Assembly (NCBI GenBank): GCA_017527945.1
Contig: JAFXPL010000023.1
Span: 1 to 46,922 of the forward strand
Source: Bacteroidales bacterium
GTDB lineage: Bacteria > Bacteroidota > Bacteroidia > Bacteroidales > WCHB1-69
Direction: 5' to 3'
Length of the DNA stretch: 46,922 nt
Position numbers and translations under genes: made by a program. Positions 36,669 to 45,288 of this stretch are shown here, one piece after another (the stretch's first letter is position 1; every line of letters starts with the position of its first letter). The notes under the pieces are model-generated. The model saw only the letters and a program-made list of their open reading frames with translations, was not told the DNA's origin and ran no database searches.

Positions 36669-39071
36669 ATGGTCAAATTCTTCTCCGATAATAAGCACAA
36701 TCCTTGGTTCTGGATGTTCGTCGCTATCGCCGCCATCCTCTTCTTCGCTATGCCGCTGATGAGCCGCAGTGCGGGCAACAGCGGCGACGAGGACAAATTC
36801 CAAATCCCGCAGGGACGTTTCGTGGTGGATTATTTCCGCTCCGACGGCGCCGACACTACTTGCCTGCAGGATGTGGTTGTCCTCAATGGTAAGGAGCAGT
36901 CCTGGAACCTCAAATACTACGGCTGCTCGTTCGATGTGGTGACCGAGTGGATCAACCGCACCTTCGGCATCGACGACATCGCGCGTACACGACACATGTG
37001 CAACGCTTTCCTGGGTTGGCTCATCGTCCTCTTCGGTGGCCTCATCGCCTACCGCATGGGGGGCTGGCGCGCGGGGGTGTTCGCCATGCTGCTGCTGTTC
37101 TTCTCGCCGCGTCTCCTGGGCCATTCGTTCAACAATCCCAAGGATATTCCGCTGGCTGCGGGTGTCATCATGTCGGTCTACTACATGCTGATGTTCTTCC
37201 GCCAACTGACGCCGCAGCTGTCCGAGTCGGCCGACGCCAAGGGCAAGAAGGGTGCCGTCAGGGTGCAGTGGCCTGAGCCGGCGTTCTCCGACAAGGTTAC
37301 GCGCTATTTGGCTATCTTCCTCATGGTGCTGGTGTCGCCGCTGTTATTCACCACTGCGGGTGTCGGATTCACCGTCCTCATCGTGGCGCTCTTCGTCTGC
37401 TTGCTGCTGTTCCGTGAGGCGTCGCGCTTCAATCCGCTTACCTTGGCCATGCTGGCGCTTTCCATCGCGCTGGCGGTGAGCAACCGTATCGGCGGTCTCA
37501 TCGTGGTGGGCTATATGGGGCTCTGGGGCCTTCTGTGGCTTGTCCGCTACCGCAAGGTGCTCAAGGGCAAAGTGGTCGGCAAGGCGTTCCTCGCTGCGGT
37601 GCTGGTCTGCCTGGTGGGCTTCTTCAGCAGCTTGTGCCTCTGGCCTTTCGCGCTCCAGCAGCCTGTCCATAACAGTATCGAGAGCTTCCGCCTCATGTCG
37701 CAGTTCGACGTGCAGCTGCGTCAGCTCTTCGAGGGTTCCATGGTCATGTCGAACAACTTGCCGTGGTACTATACGCCCAAATTCATGTTGATGACCATCC
37801 CGCTGGCGGTCCTCGTCGGCTGGCTGCTCTATCCGTTCTTCGGCGCCTTCAAACGCGAACGCCGCATCGACAGCATCATGATTTATTTCGTCTTCCTCTT
37901 CCCGGTGTTCTGGATCGTCGCCACGGGTGCCAATGTCTATGGCGGTTGGCGCCATTCGCTCTTCGCCTATCCGCCAATGGCGGTGGCTGCGGGCCTGGGC
38001 TTCGACGCCTTCGCGGCGTGGGCGGGTCGCAAAAGCGGCAAGGGGGTGGTCGAATTGCTCTGCTCGCTGGTGCCGCTTTGCCTGCTGGTGCCTCCGGCGC
38101 TCCACACGGTGCGCAACCATCCTTATGAATATGTCTATTTCAACGAACTCGCCGGCGGCGTGAAGAAGGCCTTCGGCCACTACGAGCTCGACTATTATTA
38201 CCACTCCATGCGCGAGGCGACGGAATGGGTCATGGACAACGCCGAACCGAAGGCGGATGGCTCCAAGACGCTCATCGGCTCGTGGCATCTGGAATCGACT
38301 CGCTACTTCATGCGGTCCGACACGGCGCACTTCGACACGCGCTTCGTCCGCTGGGGTCAGCGCTACGAGTACGACTGGGACTACCTGGTGTTCCCCATCA
38401 CGGGTATCGCGGGCGACTATCTGCTGGGCAACGCCTTCCCTCCGAAGGATTGCGTCCATACGGTCGATGTCGACGGCAAACCGATTGCGCTGGTGCTGAA
38501 ACGCCAGACGAAGGATGACTTCCATGGCGTGCAGCTGCTGCGTGCGGGCAACGCCGACAGTGCGGCGGTGCTCTTCCGTCGGGCGCTGCAGGTCAACGCC
38601 GACAACGAGACGGCACTGTCCAACTTGGCCAATATCTGCCTCCAACAGCAACAGTTCGACCAGGCGGCTGACTACTGCAACCGCATGCTGGCCATCGATC
38701 CTTCCAACCCGCAGGCTTCTCAAATGCTGGTCTATGCATACCTCTACGGGGGCAAGCAGCAGGAGGCGGCAACATTGCTCGACAAGCTGCGCGCCGAGGC
38801 TGCCCAGGCGTTCCCCTTCACCATCACGGCCGACATGTATGCGCGTCAGGGCAACGTCAACGCGGCGCTCAACGAGCTGAACACCATGCTCGACCACGGT
38901 CTGATGGATCAGGATGCGCTCCAACTCTATGTGCAGCTGCGCATGGCTTCGGGGACCGACCAGAATGCTGCGGTCTACAGCTTCTACAGCGCCTACGCCA
39001 ACGGCCTGGAGAAGAAGGGCGACGTGAAGGCGGCGGAAGAACTGCGTAAACAATTGGCTGGTGCATTATGA
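36669..39071 (+). CDS. Multi-membrane protein with C-terminal TPR-like region (GT-C-like)
   Basis: This 800-residue protein starts with a membrane helix (WFWMFVAIAAILFFAMPLM) and has about ten more up to residue 490. An early periplasmic loop carries FQIPQGRFVVDYFRSDGADT, a layout like family 39/GT-C membrane glycosyltransferases, which take sugars from lipid carriers. Further loops include LLGHSFNNPKDIPLAAGVIM and GANVYGGWRHSLFAYPPMAV. From about residue 625 the protein has TPR-like helical repeats (AVLFRRALQVNADNETALSN, NICLQQQQFDQAADYCNRML). Its stop overlaps the start of the acyltransferase gene (ATGA). The exact reaction is not known. Confidence 0.8.
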   Translation: MVKFFSDNKHNPWFWMFVAIAAILFFAMPLMSRSAGNSGDEDKFQIPQGRFVVDYFRSDGADTTCLQDVVVLNGKEQSWNLKYYGCSFDVVTEWINRTFGIDDIARTRHMCNAFLGWLIVLFGGLIAYRMGGWRAGVFAMLLLFFSPRLLGHSFNNPKDIPLAAGVIMSVYYMLMFFRQLTPQLSESADAKGKKGAVRVQWPEPAFSDKVTRYLAIFLMVLVSPLLFTTAGVGFTVLIVALFVCLLLFREASRFNPLTLAMLALSIALAVSNRIGGLIVVGYMGLWGLLWLVRYRKVLKGKVVGKAFLAAVLVCLVGFFSSLCLWPFALQQPVHNSIESFRLMSQFDVQLRQLFEGSMVMSNNLPWYYTPKFMLMTIPLAVLVGWLLYPFFGAFKRERRIDSIMIYFVFLFPVFWIVATGANVYGGWRHSLFAYPPMAVAAGLGFDAFAAWAGRKSGKGVVELLCSLVPLCLLVPPALHTVRNHPYEYVYFNELAGGVKKAFGHYELDYYYHSMREATEWVMDNAEPKADGSKTLIGSWHLESTRYFMRSDTAHFDTRFVRWGQRYEYDWDYLVFPITGIAGDYLLGNAFPPKDCVHTVDVDGKPIALVLKRQTKDDFHGVQLLRAGNADSAAVLFRRALQVNADNETALSNLANICLQQQQFDQAADYCNRMLAIDPSNPQASQMLVYAYLYGGKQQEAATLLDKLRAEAAQAFPFTITADMYARQGNVNAALNELNTMLDHGLMDQDALQLYVQLRMASGTDQNAAVYSFYSAYANGLEKKGDVKAAEELRKQLAGAL

Positions 39072-39691
39072 AAAAACTTTGGATCGCTATAGTAAAACTC
39101 TTCGGATGGCACTTCGACCTGCCTCCGGCCGACGACTGGCGCCGCCTGCATCATTGCGTCCTTATCGAGGCGCCGCATACGAGCATCTACGACTTCCTGC
39201 TGGGGGCTGCCTGCGTCTGGAAACTGGGACTCAACGGACGCTTCTTCATCAAAAAGGAGTTCTTCGTCTTCCCGCTGCGACACTTCCTCCGCTATAGCGG
39301 CGCACTGCCTATCGACCGTGGCAACCGTAACAACCACATGGTGGATGGCGCCGTTCAGGCATTGGCGGAACAGAACGATATCACGTTCATCATCACCCCC
39401 GAGGGCACCCGCAAAGAGGTGCGCCGCTTCAAACGGGGCTTCTACGAGATCGCTGTCCGCGCCCAGGTGCCTGTCGCCATCACTTACATCAACTACAAGA
39501 CGCGCCACATGGGCGTCGGCCCGCTGATCATGCCTTCGGGCGATTTCGACGCCGACATGCGTCGCATCCTGGATTTTTATTCTTCGGTATCGCCTCGCAA
39601 TGCCAAAGGGTGGAACATCAACCTCCTCAAGCAAACCTACTCCCAAACCAAGAATGTGGAACAAACTCAACCGAATCGCATCAATAATTGA
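39068..39691 (+). CDS. PlsC-like 1-acyl-glycerol-3-phosphate acyltransferase family protein
   Basis: This 207-residue protein carries the HxxxxD motif of the lysophosphatidate acyltransferase family as HTSIYD (EAPHTSIYDFLLGAAC) near residue 37. Further motifs are GLNGRFFIKKEFFVFPLR, SGALPIDRGNRNNH and ITPEGTRKEVRRFKRGFY (EGTR, second family motif). Family members move acyl groups from acyl-CoA or acyl-ACP to lipid or other alcohols at the membrane. This short type is widespread in Bacteroidetes and its acceptor is unknown. It overlaps the preceding membrane protein gene by 4 bp and is followed by purL after 35 bp. Translational coupling with the membrane protein is likely. Confidence 0.88.
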   Translation: MKKLWIAIVKLFGWHFDLPPADDWRRLHHCVLIEAPHTSIYDFLLGAACVWKLGLNGRFFIKKEFFVFPLRHFLRYSGALPIDRGNRNNHMVDGAVQALAEQNDITFIITPEGTRKEVRRFKRGFYEIAVRAQVPVAITYINYKTRHMGVGPLIMPSGDFDADMRRILDFYSSVSPRNAKGWNINLLKQTYSQTKNVEQTQPNRINN

Positions 39692-39726
39692 ATATAGTCT
39701 AATTTTTTAATTTATATTTTGGATAA

Positions 39727-42700
39727 ATGAATCGCGTCAGACGTATATACGTAGAGAAAAAGCCCGATTACGCTATCAAAGCTTCCGAGCTGAAGAGCGA
39801 AATGCTCAATTATTTGGATATCAACCCTACCGATGTCCGCGTGCTCATCCGATACGACATCGAGAATCTTTCCGATGAAACTTATCGCAAGGCGCTCGTC
39901 ACCGTCTTCTCCGAACCGCCGGTCGACAATGTCTACGAGGAGTCGTTCCCGCATGCCGACAGCGATTTCTGCTTCTCGGTGGAATACCTGCCGGGCCAGT
40001 TCGACCAGCGTGCCGATAGCGCCGAGCAGTGCTGCTGCTTGCTCAACGACAGCGAACAGCCTATCATCAAGTCGGCCACTACCTACGTCATCAGCGGATC
40101 GCTGACCGACGCGCAGAAGGCGGCCATCCAAAAGCATTGCATCAACCCGGTCGACAGCCGTCTGACCGACGAGGTGAAACCGCAGACGCTGGTCGACCAT
40201 TTCGACGAACCGGCCGATGTCATCGTCTTCGACGGCTTCAAGGATATGGCGGAACCGCAGCTGAAATCGCTCTTCGACAGTCTGGGCCTGGCCATGACCT
40301 TCGCCGATTTCAAACACATCCAGCGCTACTTCCACGACGAGGAAAAACGCAACCCTTCCATGACCGAAATCCGCGTGCTCGACACCTACTGGTCCGACCA
40401 CTGCCGCCATACGACCTTCGCCACCGAACTGAAGGATGTGGCTTTCGACGAGGGCTACTACCGCCCGCTCATCGAAGGGGCTTTCCAGCAGTATCTCGCT
40501 GACCATAAGGAACAGTACACCGGCCGCACCGACAAGTATGTCTGCCTGATGGATATCGGAACACTGGCGGCCAAGCGCATCAAGAAGATGGGTCTGCTGG
40601 CCGACCAGGAGCCTTCCGACGAGATCAACGCCTGCTCCATCGTGGTGCCGGTCACTATCGACGGGGTGGAGGAGGAGTGGCTCATCAACTTCAAGAACGA
40701 GACGCACAACCACCCGACCGAAATCGAGCCCTTCGGCGGTGCTGCCACTTGTCTGGGTGGCTGCATACGCGACCCGCTGTCGGGCCGTACCTATGTCTAT
40801 CAGGCCATGCGCGTCACCGGCGCTGCCGACCCGACCAAGCCGCTCAACGAGACACTGCCGGGCAAACTGCCACAGCGCAAAATCGTCACTACGGCTGCCC
40901 ACGGCTACTCCAGCTATGGCAACCAGATTGGTCTCGCTACGGGTCTGGTCAACGAAATCTACCATCCCAACTACGTGGCCAAGCGCATGGAAATTGGTGC
41001 GGTCATCGCTGCTGCACCGCGCCGCGCCGTGAAACGCCTCAACAGCGATCCGGGCGACGTCATCATCCTCCTGGGTGGCCGCACGGGCCGCGACGGCATC
41101 GGCGGCGCTACGGGTGCCTCCAAGAGCCACACCACCAAGAGCCTTACCACTTGCGGTGCCGAGGTGCAGAAGGGCAACGCGCCTACCGAACGCAAAATCC
41201 AGCGCCTCTTCCGCCGCGAGGAGGTGAGCAGCCTCATCAAGAAGTGCAACGACTTCGGCGCGGGCGGCGTCAGCGTCGCTATCGGCGAGTTGGCGGACGG
41301 CCTGCAGATCAACCTCGACAGGGTTCCTAAGAAATATGCGGGCCTCGACGGCACCGAACTGGCCATCAGCGAAAGCCAGGAGCGTATGGCGGTCGTGGTC
41401 GACCCCAAGGATGTCGACAAGATGCTGCAGTATGCCGACGAGGAGAACCTCGAGGCTGTCGTCGTGGCTACCGTCACCAGCGAACCGCGTATGGTCATCA
41501 GCTGGCGCGGCAAGGAGATTGTCAACCTCAGCCGCCGCTTCATCGACACCAACGGTGCCCATCAGGAAACAACCGTCAGTGTCAAGATGCCCACAAAACC
41601 CATTGAACCCATCAACCCCACAAAATCCGTCAAAGAGCTGTGGCTGGAGACCCTCGCCGACCTCAACGTCTGCTCGCAGAAGGGTCTGGTCGAGATGTTC
41701 GACAGCTCGATTGGTGCGGGCAGCGTGGTGATGCCCTACGGCGGCAGGTACCAGCTGACGCCTACCCAGAGCATGGTGGGCAAACTGCCGCTGCTCGACG
41801 GCAAGTGCGACACCGTGACCATCATGTCCTATGGCATGGATCCTTACCAGACGTCGTGGAGCCCCTTCCACGGCGCTGCCTACGCCGTGCTCAGCAGCGT
41901 GGCCAAGATTGCTGCCGCGGGTGGCGATGCCAGCAAGGTGCGCCTCACCTTCCAGGAATATTTCAAGAAGCTGGGCAACGACCCGTACCGCTGGGGCGAA
42001 CCGTTCAGCGCGCTCCTCGGCGCCTACCACGCTCAGATGGGCCTCAAACTGCCGGCCATCGGCGGCAAGGACTCCATGTCGGGCTCCTTCAACGATATCG
42101 ACGTGCCGCCGACATTCTGCAGCTTCGCCGTGGGTACGGAGAACCTCTATCATATTCTTACACCTGAGTTCAAGAAGCCGGGCTCAAAACTGGTATTGCT
42201 GGATGTCAAGAAAGACCAGTACGGAATGCCTGACTATGAGGATGCGTTGAAACAGTATCGTCTGCTCCACGACAGCATCGCACTTCGTGACAAAGAGGAC
42301 GAAAAGGTCGTTGGACCTGTCTTCTCTGCCTATGCCATCGGCTTTGGCGGTATCATTGAAGCGGTCAGCAAAATGGCCTTCGGCAATGGCTGCGGCGCAC
42401 ATATCAACGACGATGTCACCGTCGAGGAACTGACCTGCAAAAACTATGGCGCCATACTCCTCGAGGTCGACAGCAAGGCTCAGCTGCCGTTCCACTATCG
42501 TGAGATCGGTGGCGTGACTCCGGAGAACTCCGGATTTGAGTACAAGGGTGTTAAGATTGCTAACGATGAGGCTCTTGCTGCTTGGCAGAAGACGCTCGAG
42601 GGTGTCTTCCCCACACGTACCAATGCGCCCGTCAAACCCATCGAATCTACGAAGCCTTCCCGCTTCGACTCCATCTACCAGTGCAAGCACAAGGTGGCGA

Positions 42701-43497
42701 AACCGCATGTCTTCATCCCTGCCTTCCCGGGCACCAACTGCGAATACGACAGCGCCCGCGCCTTCAACCGCGCCGGTGCCGAAAGCGAAATCATCGTCTT
42801 CCGCAACCAGAACGGCCAGCAGATCCGCGAAAGCGTCGACGCTTACGTCGATGCCATCCGCCGCAGTCAGATTGTCATGATTCCTGGCGGCTTTAGCGCG
42901 GGCGACGAGCCGGAGGGTAGCGCCAAGTTCATCACCAGCGTCTTCCGCAATGCGAAAATTGCCGACGCCGTAATGGAACTGCTCCAGAAGCGCGATGGTC
43001 TGATGCTGGGCATCTGCAACGGCTTCCAGGCGTTGGTCAAACTGGGTCTTGTGCCTTTCGGCGAGATCCGTCCGCAGGCTGCCGATGCACCGACGTTGAC
43101 CTTCAACACCATCGGCCGCCACCAGAGCAAGATGGCCTACACGCGCGTCACCAGCAACCTCAGCCCGTGGCTGCAGCGTGCCGAACTGGGTGCCACCTAC
43201 GTCATCCCCATCTCGCACGGCGAGGGCCGCTTCGTGGCTCCGCAGGAGTGGATCGACCGCCTCTTCAAGAACGGTCAGGTGGCTACGCAGTATGTCGACC
43301 TCAACGGCAATCCTACCATGGACGAGGAGTACAACATGAATGGCTCCTTCTGCGCCATCGAGGGCATCACCAGTCCCGACGGCCGCGTCTTCGGCAAGAT
43401 GGGCCACAGCGAACGTCGCAGCAAGGGCTCCGCGCTCAACATCTTCGGCAACGACGACCAGCAGATCTTCGAAAGCGGCGTCCAATACTTTAAATGA
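39727..43497 (+). CDS. purL: Phosphoribosylformylglycinamidine synthase
   Basis: This 1,256-residue enzyme makes FGAM from FGAR, glutamine and ATP in purine synthesis. It is the large single-chain form. The N-terminal domain is followed by the two PurM-like ATP domains (LDTYWSDHCRHTTFATEL, NETHNHPTEIEPFGGAATC, and later SSIGAGSVVMPYGGRYQLTP and AYHAQMGLKLPAIGGKDSMS). The C-terminal glutaminase reads VFIPAFPGTNCEYDSARAFN, with nucleophile Cys in MLGICNGFQALVKLG and catalytic His/Glu in ISHGEGRFVAPQEW. Residues about 623-634 are encoded by a 9-bp repeat (TKPIEPINPTK), sitting at a loop between domains. ATG at 39727, 35 bp after the acyltransferase gene. Confidence 0.97.
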   Translation: MNRVRRIYVEKKPDYAIKASELKSEMLNYLDINPTDVRVLIRYDIENLSDETYRKALVTVFSEPPVDNVYEESFPHADSDFCFSVEYLPGQFDQRADSAEQCCCLLNDSEQPIIKSATTYVISGSLTDAQKAAIQKHCINPVDSRLTDEVKPQTLVDHFDEPADVIVFDGFKDMAEPQLKSLFDSLGLAMTFADFKHIQRYFHDEEKRNPSMTEIRVLDTYWSDHCRHTTFATELKDVAFDEGYYRPLIEGAFQQYLADHKEQYTGRTDKYVCLMDIGTLAAKRIKKMGLLADQEPSDEINACSIVVPVTIDGVEEEWLINFKNETHNHPTEIEPFGGAATCLGGCIRDPLSGRTYVYQAMRVTGAADPTKPLNETLPGKLPQRKIVTTAAHGYSSYGNQIGLATGLVNEIYHPNYVAKRMEIGAVIAAAPRRAVKRLNSDPGDVIILLGGRTGRDGIGGATGASKSHTTKSLTTCGAEVQKGNAPTERKIQRLFRREEVSSLIKKCNDFGAGGVSVAIGELADGLQINLDRVPKKYAGLDGTELAISESQERMAVVVDPKDVDKMLQYADEENLEAVVVATVTSEPRMVISWRGKEIVNLSRRFIDTNGAHQETTVSVKMPTKPIEPINPTKSVKELWLETLADLNVCSQKGLVEMFDSSIGAGSVVMPYGGRYQLTPTQSMVGKLPLLDGKCDTVTIMSYGMDPYQTSWSPFHGAAYAVLSSVAKIAAAGGDASKVRLTFQEYFKKLGNDPYRWGEPFSALLGAYHAQMGLKLPAIGGKDSMSGSFNDIDVPPTFCSFAVGTENLYHILTPEFKKPGSKLVLLDVKKDQYGMPDYEDALKQYRLLHDSIALRDKEDEKVVGPVFSAYAIGFGGIIEAVSKMAFGNGCGAHINDDVTVEELTCKNYGAILLEVDSKAQLPFHYREIGGVTPENSGFEYKGVKIANDEALAAWQKTLEGVFPTRTNAPVKPIESTKPSRFDSIYQCKHKVAKPHVFIPAFPGTNCEYDSARAFNRAGAESEIIVFRNQNGQQIRESVDAYVDAIRRSQIVMIPGGFSAGDEPEGSAKFITSVFRNAKIADAVMELLQKRDGLMLGICNGFQALVKLGLVPFGEIRPQAADAPTLTFNTIGRHQSKMAYTRVTSNLSPWLQRAELGATYVIPISHGEGRFVAPQEWIDRLFKNGQVATQYVDLNGNPTMDEEYNMNGSFCAIEGITSPDGRVFGKMGHSERRSKGSALNIFGNDDQQIFESGVQYFK
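41593..41628. repeat. 9-bp repeat array inside purL
   Basis: ACAAAACCCATTGAACCCAT and the following CAACCCCACAAAATCC have a 9-bp period and match the intergenic arrays at 17092 and 21036 in base pattern. In protein they form a short TKPIEPINPTK insertion, in frame at a domain-linking loop. The same type recurs weakly at 42624-42650 (VKPIESTKPS). Confidence 0.75.
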
Positions 43498-43536
43498 TAG
43501 TCTACCCTAACGATAATAGCTATTAAAACCAGTAAG

Positions 43537-43572
43537 GCAACAGCTGCATCGCTCTGGCGGTGCGGCTGTTGC
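43537..43572 (+). terminator. Stem-loop after purL
   Basis: GCAACAGC and GCTGTTGC pair outside a second pairing of GCATCGC with GGCGGTGC, giving a strong hairpin 40 bp beyond the purL stop. No T run follows, so it may be a processing or stabilising structure rather than a strict terminator. From 43573 to 43684 no gene is seen. Confidence 0.6.
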
Positions 43573-43684
43573 TGAATCTTGACCTCACCGCTCGTATCGC
43601 CATCTGGCAGGCCGCCGCGAGCAGGGGTGGGGCGCAGGTCCACCGGGTCGGTGTCCGCTTTGTTTCCAACAAAAATCGATCATT

Positions 43685-43942
43685 ATGAGTACTACATATA
43701 CTATCAGATGCAACCATTGTGGGACTTCCTTCCAACGACGCTACGGACTGGAGGTGAACGGACAGGGCACACTCTACTGCGACCGTTGTGGCAAGGCGAT
43801 GGGTGTCGACTTCAGCGGGGGGTGGTTTTCGTTGCCGCAGTGCGACTGCGGGGGCTCCTTCGATGCCGATGCGCTGGGCTGCTGCCCCAACTGCGGCGCC
43901 AGGCTTTCCAAACAGGATATCGGCGACGCGCCAATGCTTTAG
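43685..43942 (+). CDS. Small zinc-ribbon protein
   Basis: This 85-residue cytoplasmic protein contains four CxxC or CxC knuckles: CNHCG near the start, CDRCG in the middle, CDCGG and CCPNCG near the end. These can hold two zinc ions. Between them is a short beta-type stretch (VNGQGTLYCDRCGKAMGVDF). I do not recognise a named family. Double zinc-ribbon proteins of this size often bind nucleic acid or other proteins. The next gene, of the DUF4298 type, starts 37 bp on, so the two probably form an operon together with the TfoX-like gene. The first ATG at 43685 is used. No other features are visible. Confidence 0.7.
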   Translation: MSTTYTIRCNHCGTSFQRRYGLEVNGQGTLYCDRCGKAMGVDFSGGWFSLPQCDCGGSFDADALGCCPNCGARLSKQDIGDAPML

Positions 43943-43979
43943 GGGCCAATAACAGTTTTTTTATGCTCAATTGCTACCT

Positions 43980-44270
43980 ATGACTCATGATATCAATCGC
44001 ATAACCCAAATGGAACAACGGCTGCAACGTGCCGCTAGGACCATCGCCGACTTGGAGGCGGCATTGTCGCAATTCGAGGGGCTTCATGACGATATCGAGG
44101 CTTTGGATGCCTACCTCGGCAGCTGCGAGTGGCAGGCTGACCGTGCCGCCGACCAGGCTGGATACCTTCCCGAAAGCCTTCATCGTGGTGTCCTTAGCGA
44201 AGATGCCATCTGGAACCTGCTGGAACGCTACCGCGACATAAAGGAACAATGGATAGAATGGGATAAGTGA
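43980..44270 (+). CDS. DUF4298 family protein
   Basis: From the ATG at 43980 (MTHDINRITQMEQRL) the protein is 96 residues; a TTG nine bases upstream is less likely as start. It is a helical, acidic protein: RITQMEQRLQRAARTIADLE, ALSQFEGLHDDIEALDAYLG, SCEWQADRAADQAGYLPESL and GVLSEDAIWNLLERYRDIKE. This agrees with the DUF4298 pattern (a coiled segment, then LYxSxxWxxDxExxxxG). The function of this family is not known. It lies 37 bp after the zinc-ribbon gene and 127 bp before the TfoX-like gene. Cytoplasmic, no membrane or signal segments. Confidence 0.75.
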   Translation: MTHDINRITQMEQRLQRAARTIADLEAALSQFEGLHDDIEALDAYLGSCEWQADRAADQAGYLPESLHRGVLSEDAIWNLLERYRDIKEQWIEWDK

Positions 44271-44397
44271 TTCGATGGCTGATGCGTCTGTTTCGTGACC
44301 GTCAACAGCCGCCTCGCAGTCCTGCGATTGTGCCATTGGAATCAGTCTTATCGATTGAAATATAAATACTTTAACCTATAACATTCTCAATAAAGCT

Positions 44398-44769
44398 ATG
44401 GCAAGTAATCCCGATTTCGTTCAGTATGTGGTCGACCAGTGCAGCGGGGCGGGGGAGGTCTCTGTCCGCAAGATGTTTGGCGACTACGGCCTCTATTGCC
44501 TCTCCGACCGCGACAAGGACGACCCTATGGCGCTACCCAAAATAGTGGGCCTTATCAGCGACAATGCGCTCTATATCAAGCCTACCGATGCGGGCAAACA
44601 GCTGCTGCGGTCGGAAGTGATGCGCCCTCCCTACGATGGGGCCAAACCGTATTGCTATATCGAAGAGGTCGACGACCACGACTATCTGTCTGCCTTGGTC
44701 AGGGCAACGTGCGACGCGCTCCCGGCGCCCAAACCTAAGAAGAAAAAGGCGGACAAAAAAAACGTCTAG
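44398..44769 (+). CDS. TfoX N-terminal domain protein
   Basis: This 123-residue protein matches the TfoX/Sxy N-terminal domain: FVQYVVDQCSGAGEVSVRKM, FGDYGLYCLSDRDKD, GLISDNALYIKPTDAGKQLL and MRPPYDGAKPYCYIEEVDDH. In proteobacteria Sxy/TfoX proteins help CRP act at competence genes, but single-domain versions in Bacteroidetes have no established role. The C-terminus is a Lys-rich tail (KPKKKKADKKNV), perhaps for nucleic-acid contact. It precedes the alkyltransferase gene by 10 bp, so the two are likely cotranscribed. Cytoplasmic. ATG at 44398. Confidence 0.85.
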   Translation: MASNPDFVQYVVDQCSGAGEVSVRKMFGDYGLYCLSDRDKDDPMALPKIVGLISDNALYIKPTDAGKQLLRSEVMRPPYDGAKPYCYIEEVDDHDYLSALVRATCDALPAPKPKKKKADKKNV

Positions 44770-44779
44770 CCGAAGTGCC

Positions 44780-45271
44780 ATGAAAAGTCAGTCTGCTCAT
44801 ACCGTCTCCATCTGCTATCGTTCCCCGTTAGGATTGCTGCGTGCTGAAATAGAGGACGGAGCGCTGTCTGCACTGCGCTTCGTCGACGTCTGTCCGTCTC
44901 TTGGGGATGGCGGGTCGTCGGCTCTTCCGGTGGCACAGCAGCTGTGCAATTGGTTGGACGACTACTTCCGTGGCAAACGGCCTGCTGCCTTGCCTCCATT
45001 GTCGCTCGGGGGCACGCCGTTCCAGCGCTCCGTCTGGAACGAATTGCTGCAGATTCCCTACGGTCAGACGGTTACCTATGGCGAAATGGCTCGCCGTATC
45101 GGCTGCCGTTCGGCTCAAGCTGTGGGTCAGGCTGTCGGCCGCAACCCGGTCGTCATCCTCGTCCCTTGCCATCGCGTGGTGGGGGCTCATGGACGCCTGA
45201 CGGGTTACGCCTACGGCTTGAACCGCAAACAGCAGCTGCTCCAACTGGAAAAGAACATAATCGGCAAATAA
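44780..45271 (+). CDS. ogt: Methylated-DNA--protein-cysteine methyltransferase
   Basis: The ATG at 44780 gives a 163-residue protein; the frame is open further upstream but there overlaps the TfoX-like gene. It repairs O6-alkylguanine by moving the alkyl group to its own cysteine in VILVPCHRVVGAHGRLTGYA (PCHRV, diagnostic). The helix-turn-helix and Arg finger are in QIPYGQTVTYGEMARRIGCR and SAQAVGQAVGRNP. The N-terminal domain is short, as in Ogt-type enzymes. It is a suicide enzyme acting in the cytoplasm. It lies 10 bp after the TfoX-like gene and 17 bp before the epimerase gene. Whether ogt or ada-type naming applies is a matter of convention, because no Ada domain is present. Confidence 0.93.
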   Translation: MKSQSAHTVSICYRSPLGLLRAEIEDGALSALRFVDVCPSLGDGGSSALPVAQQLCNWLDDYFRGKRPAALPPLSLGGTPFQRSVWNELLQIPYGQTVTYGEMARRIGCRSAQAVGQAVGRNPVVILVPCHRVVGAHGRLTGYAYGLNRKQQLLQLEKNIIGK

Positions 45272-45288
45272 CCTCAAAAACTCACATT

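Noticed and set aside
37344..39053. Minus-strand open frame (569 codons) opposite the membrane/TPR protein
   Set aside because: Charged, Arg/Glu/His-rich shadow of a hydrophobic protein gene; no domain seen.
39712..42153. Long minus-strand open frame (813 codons) opposite purL
   Set aside because: PurL on the plus strand carries all family motifs; the opposite frame has none.
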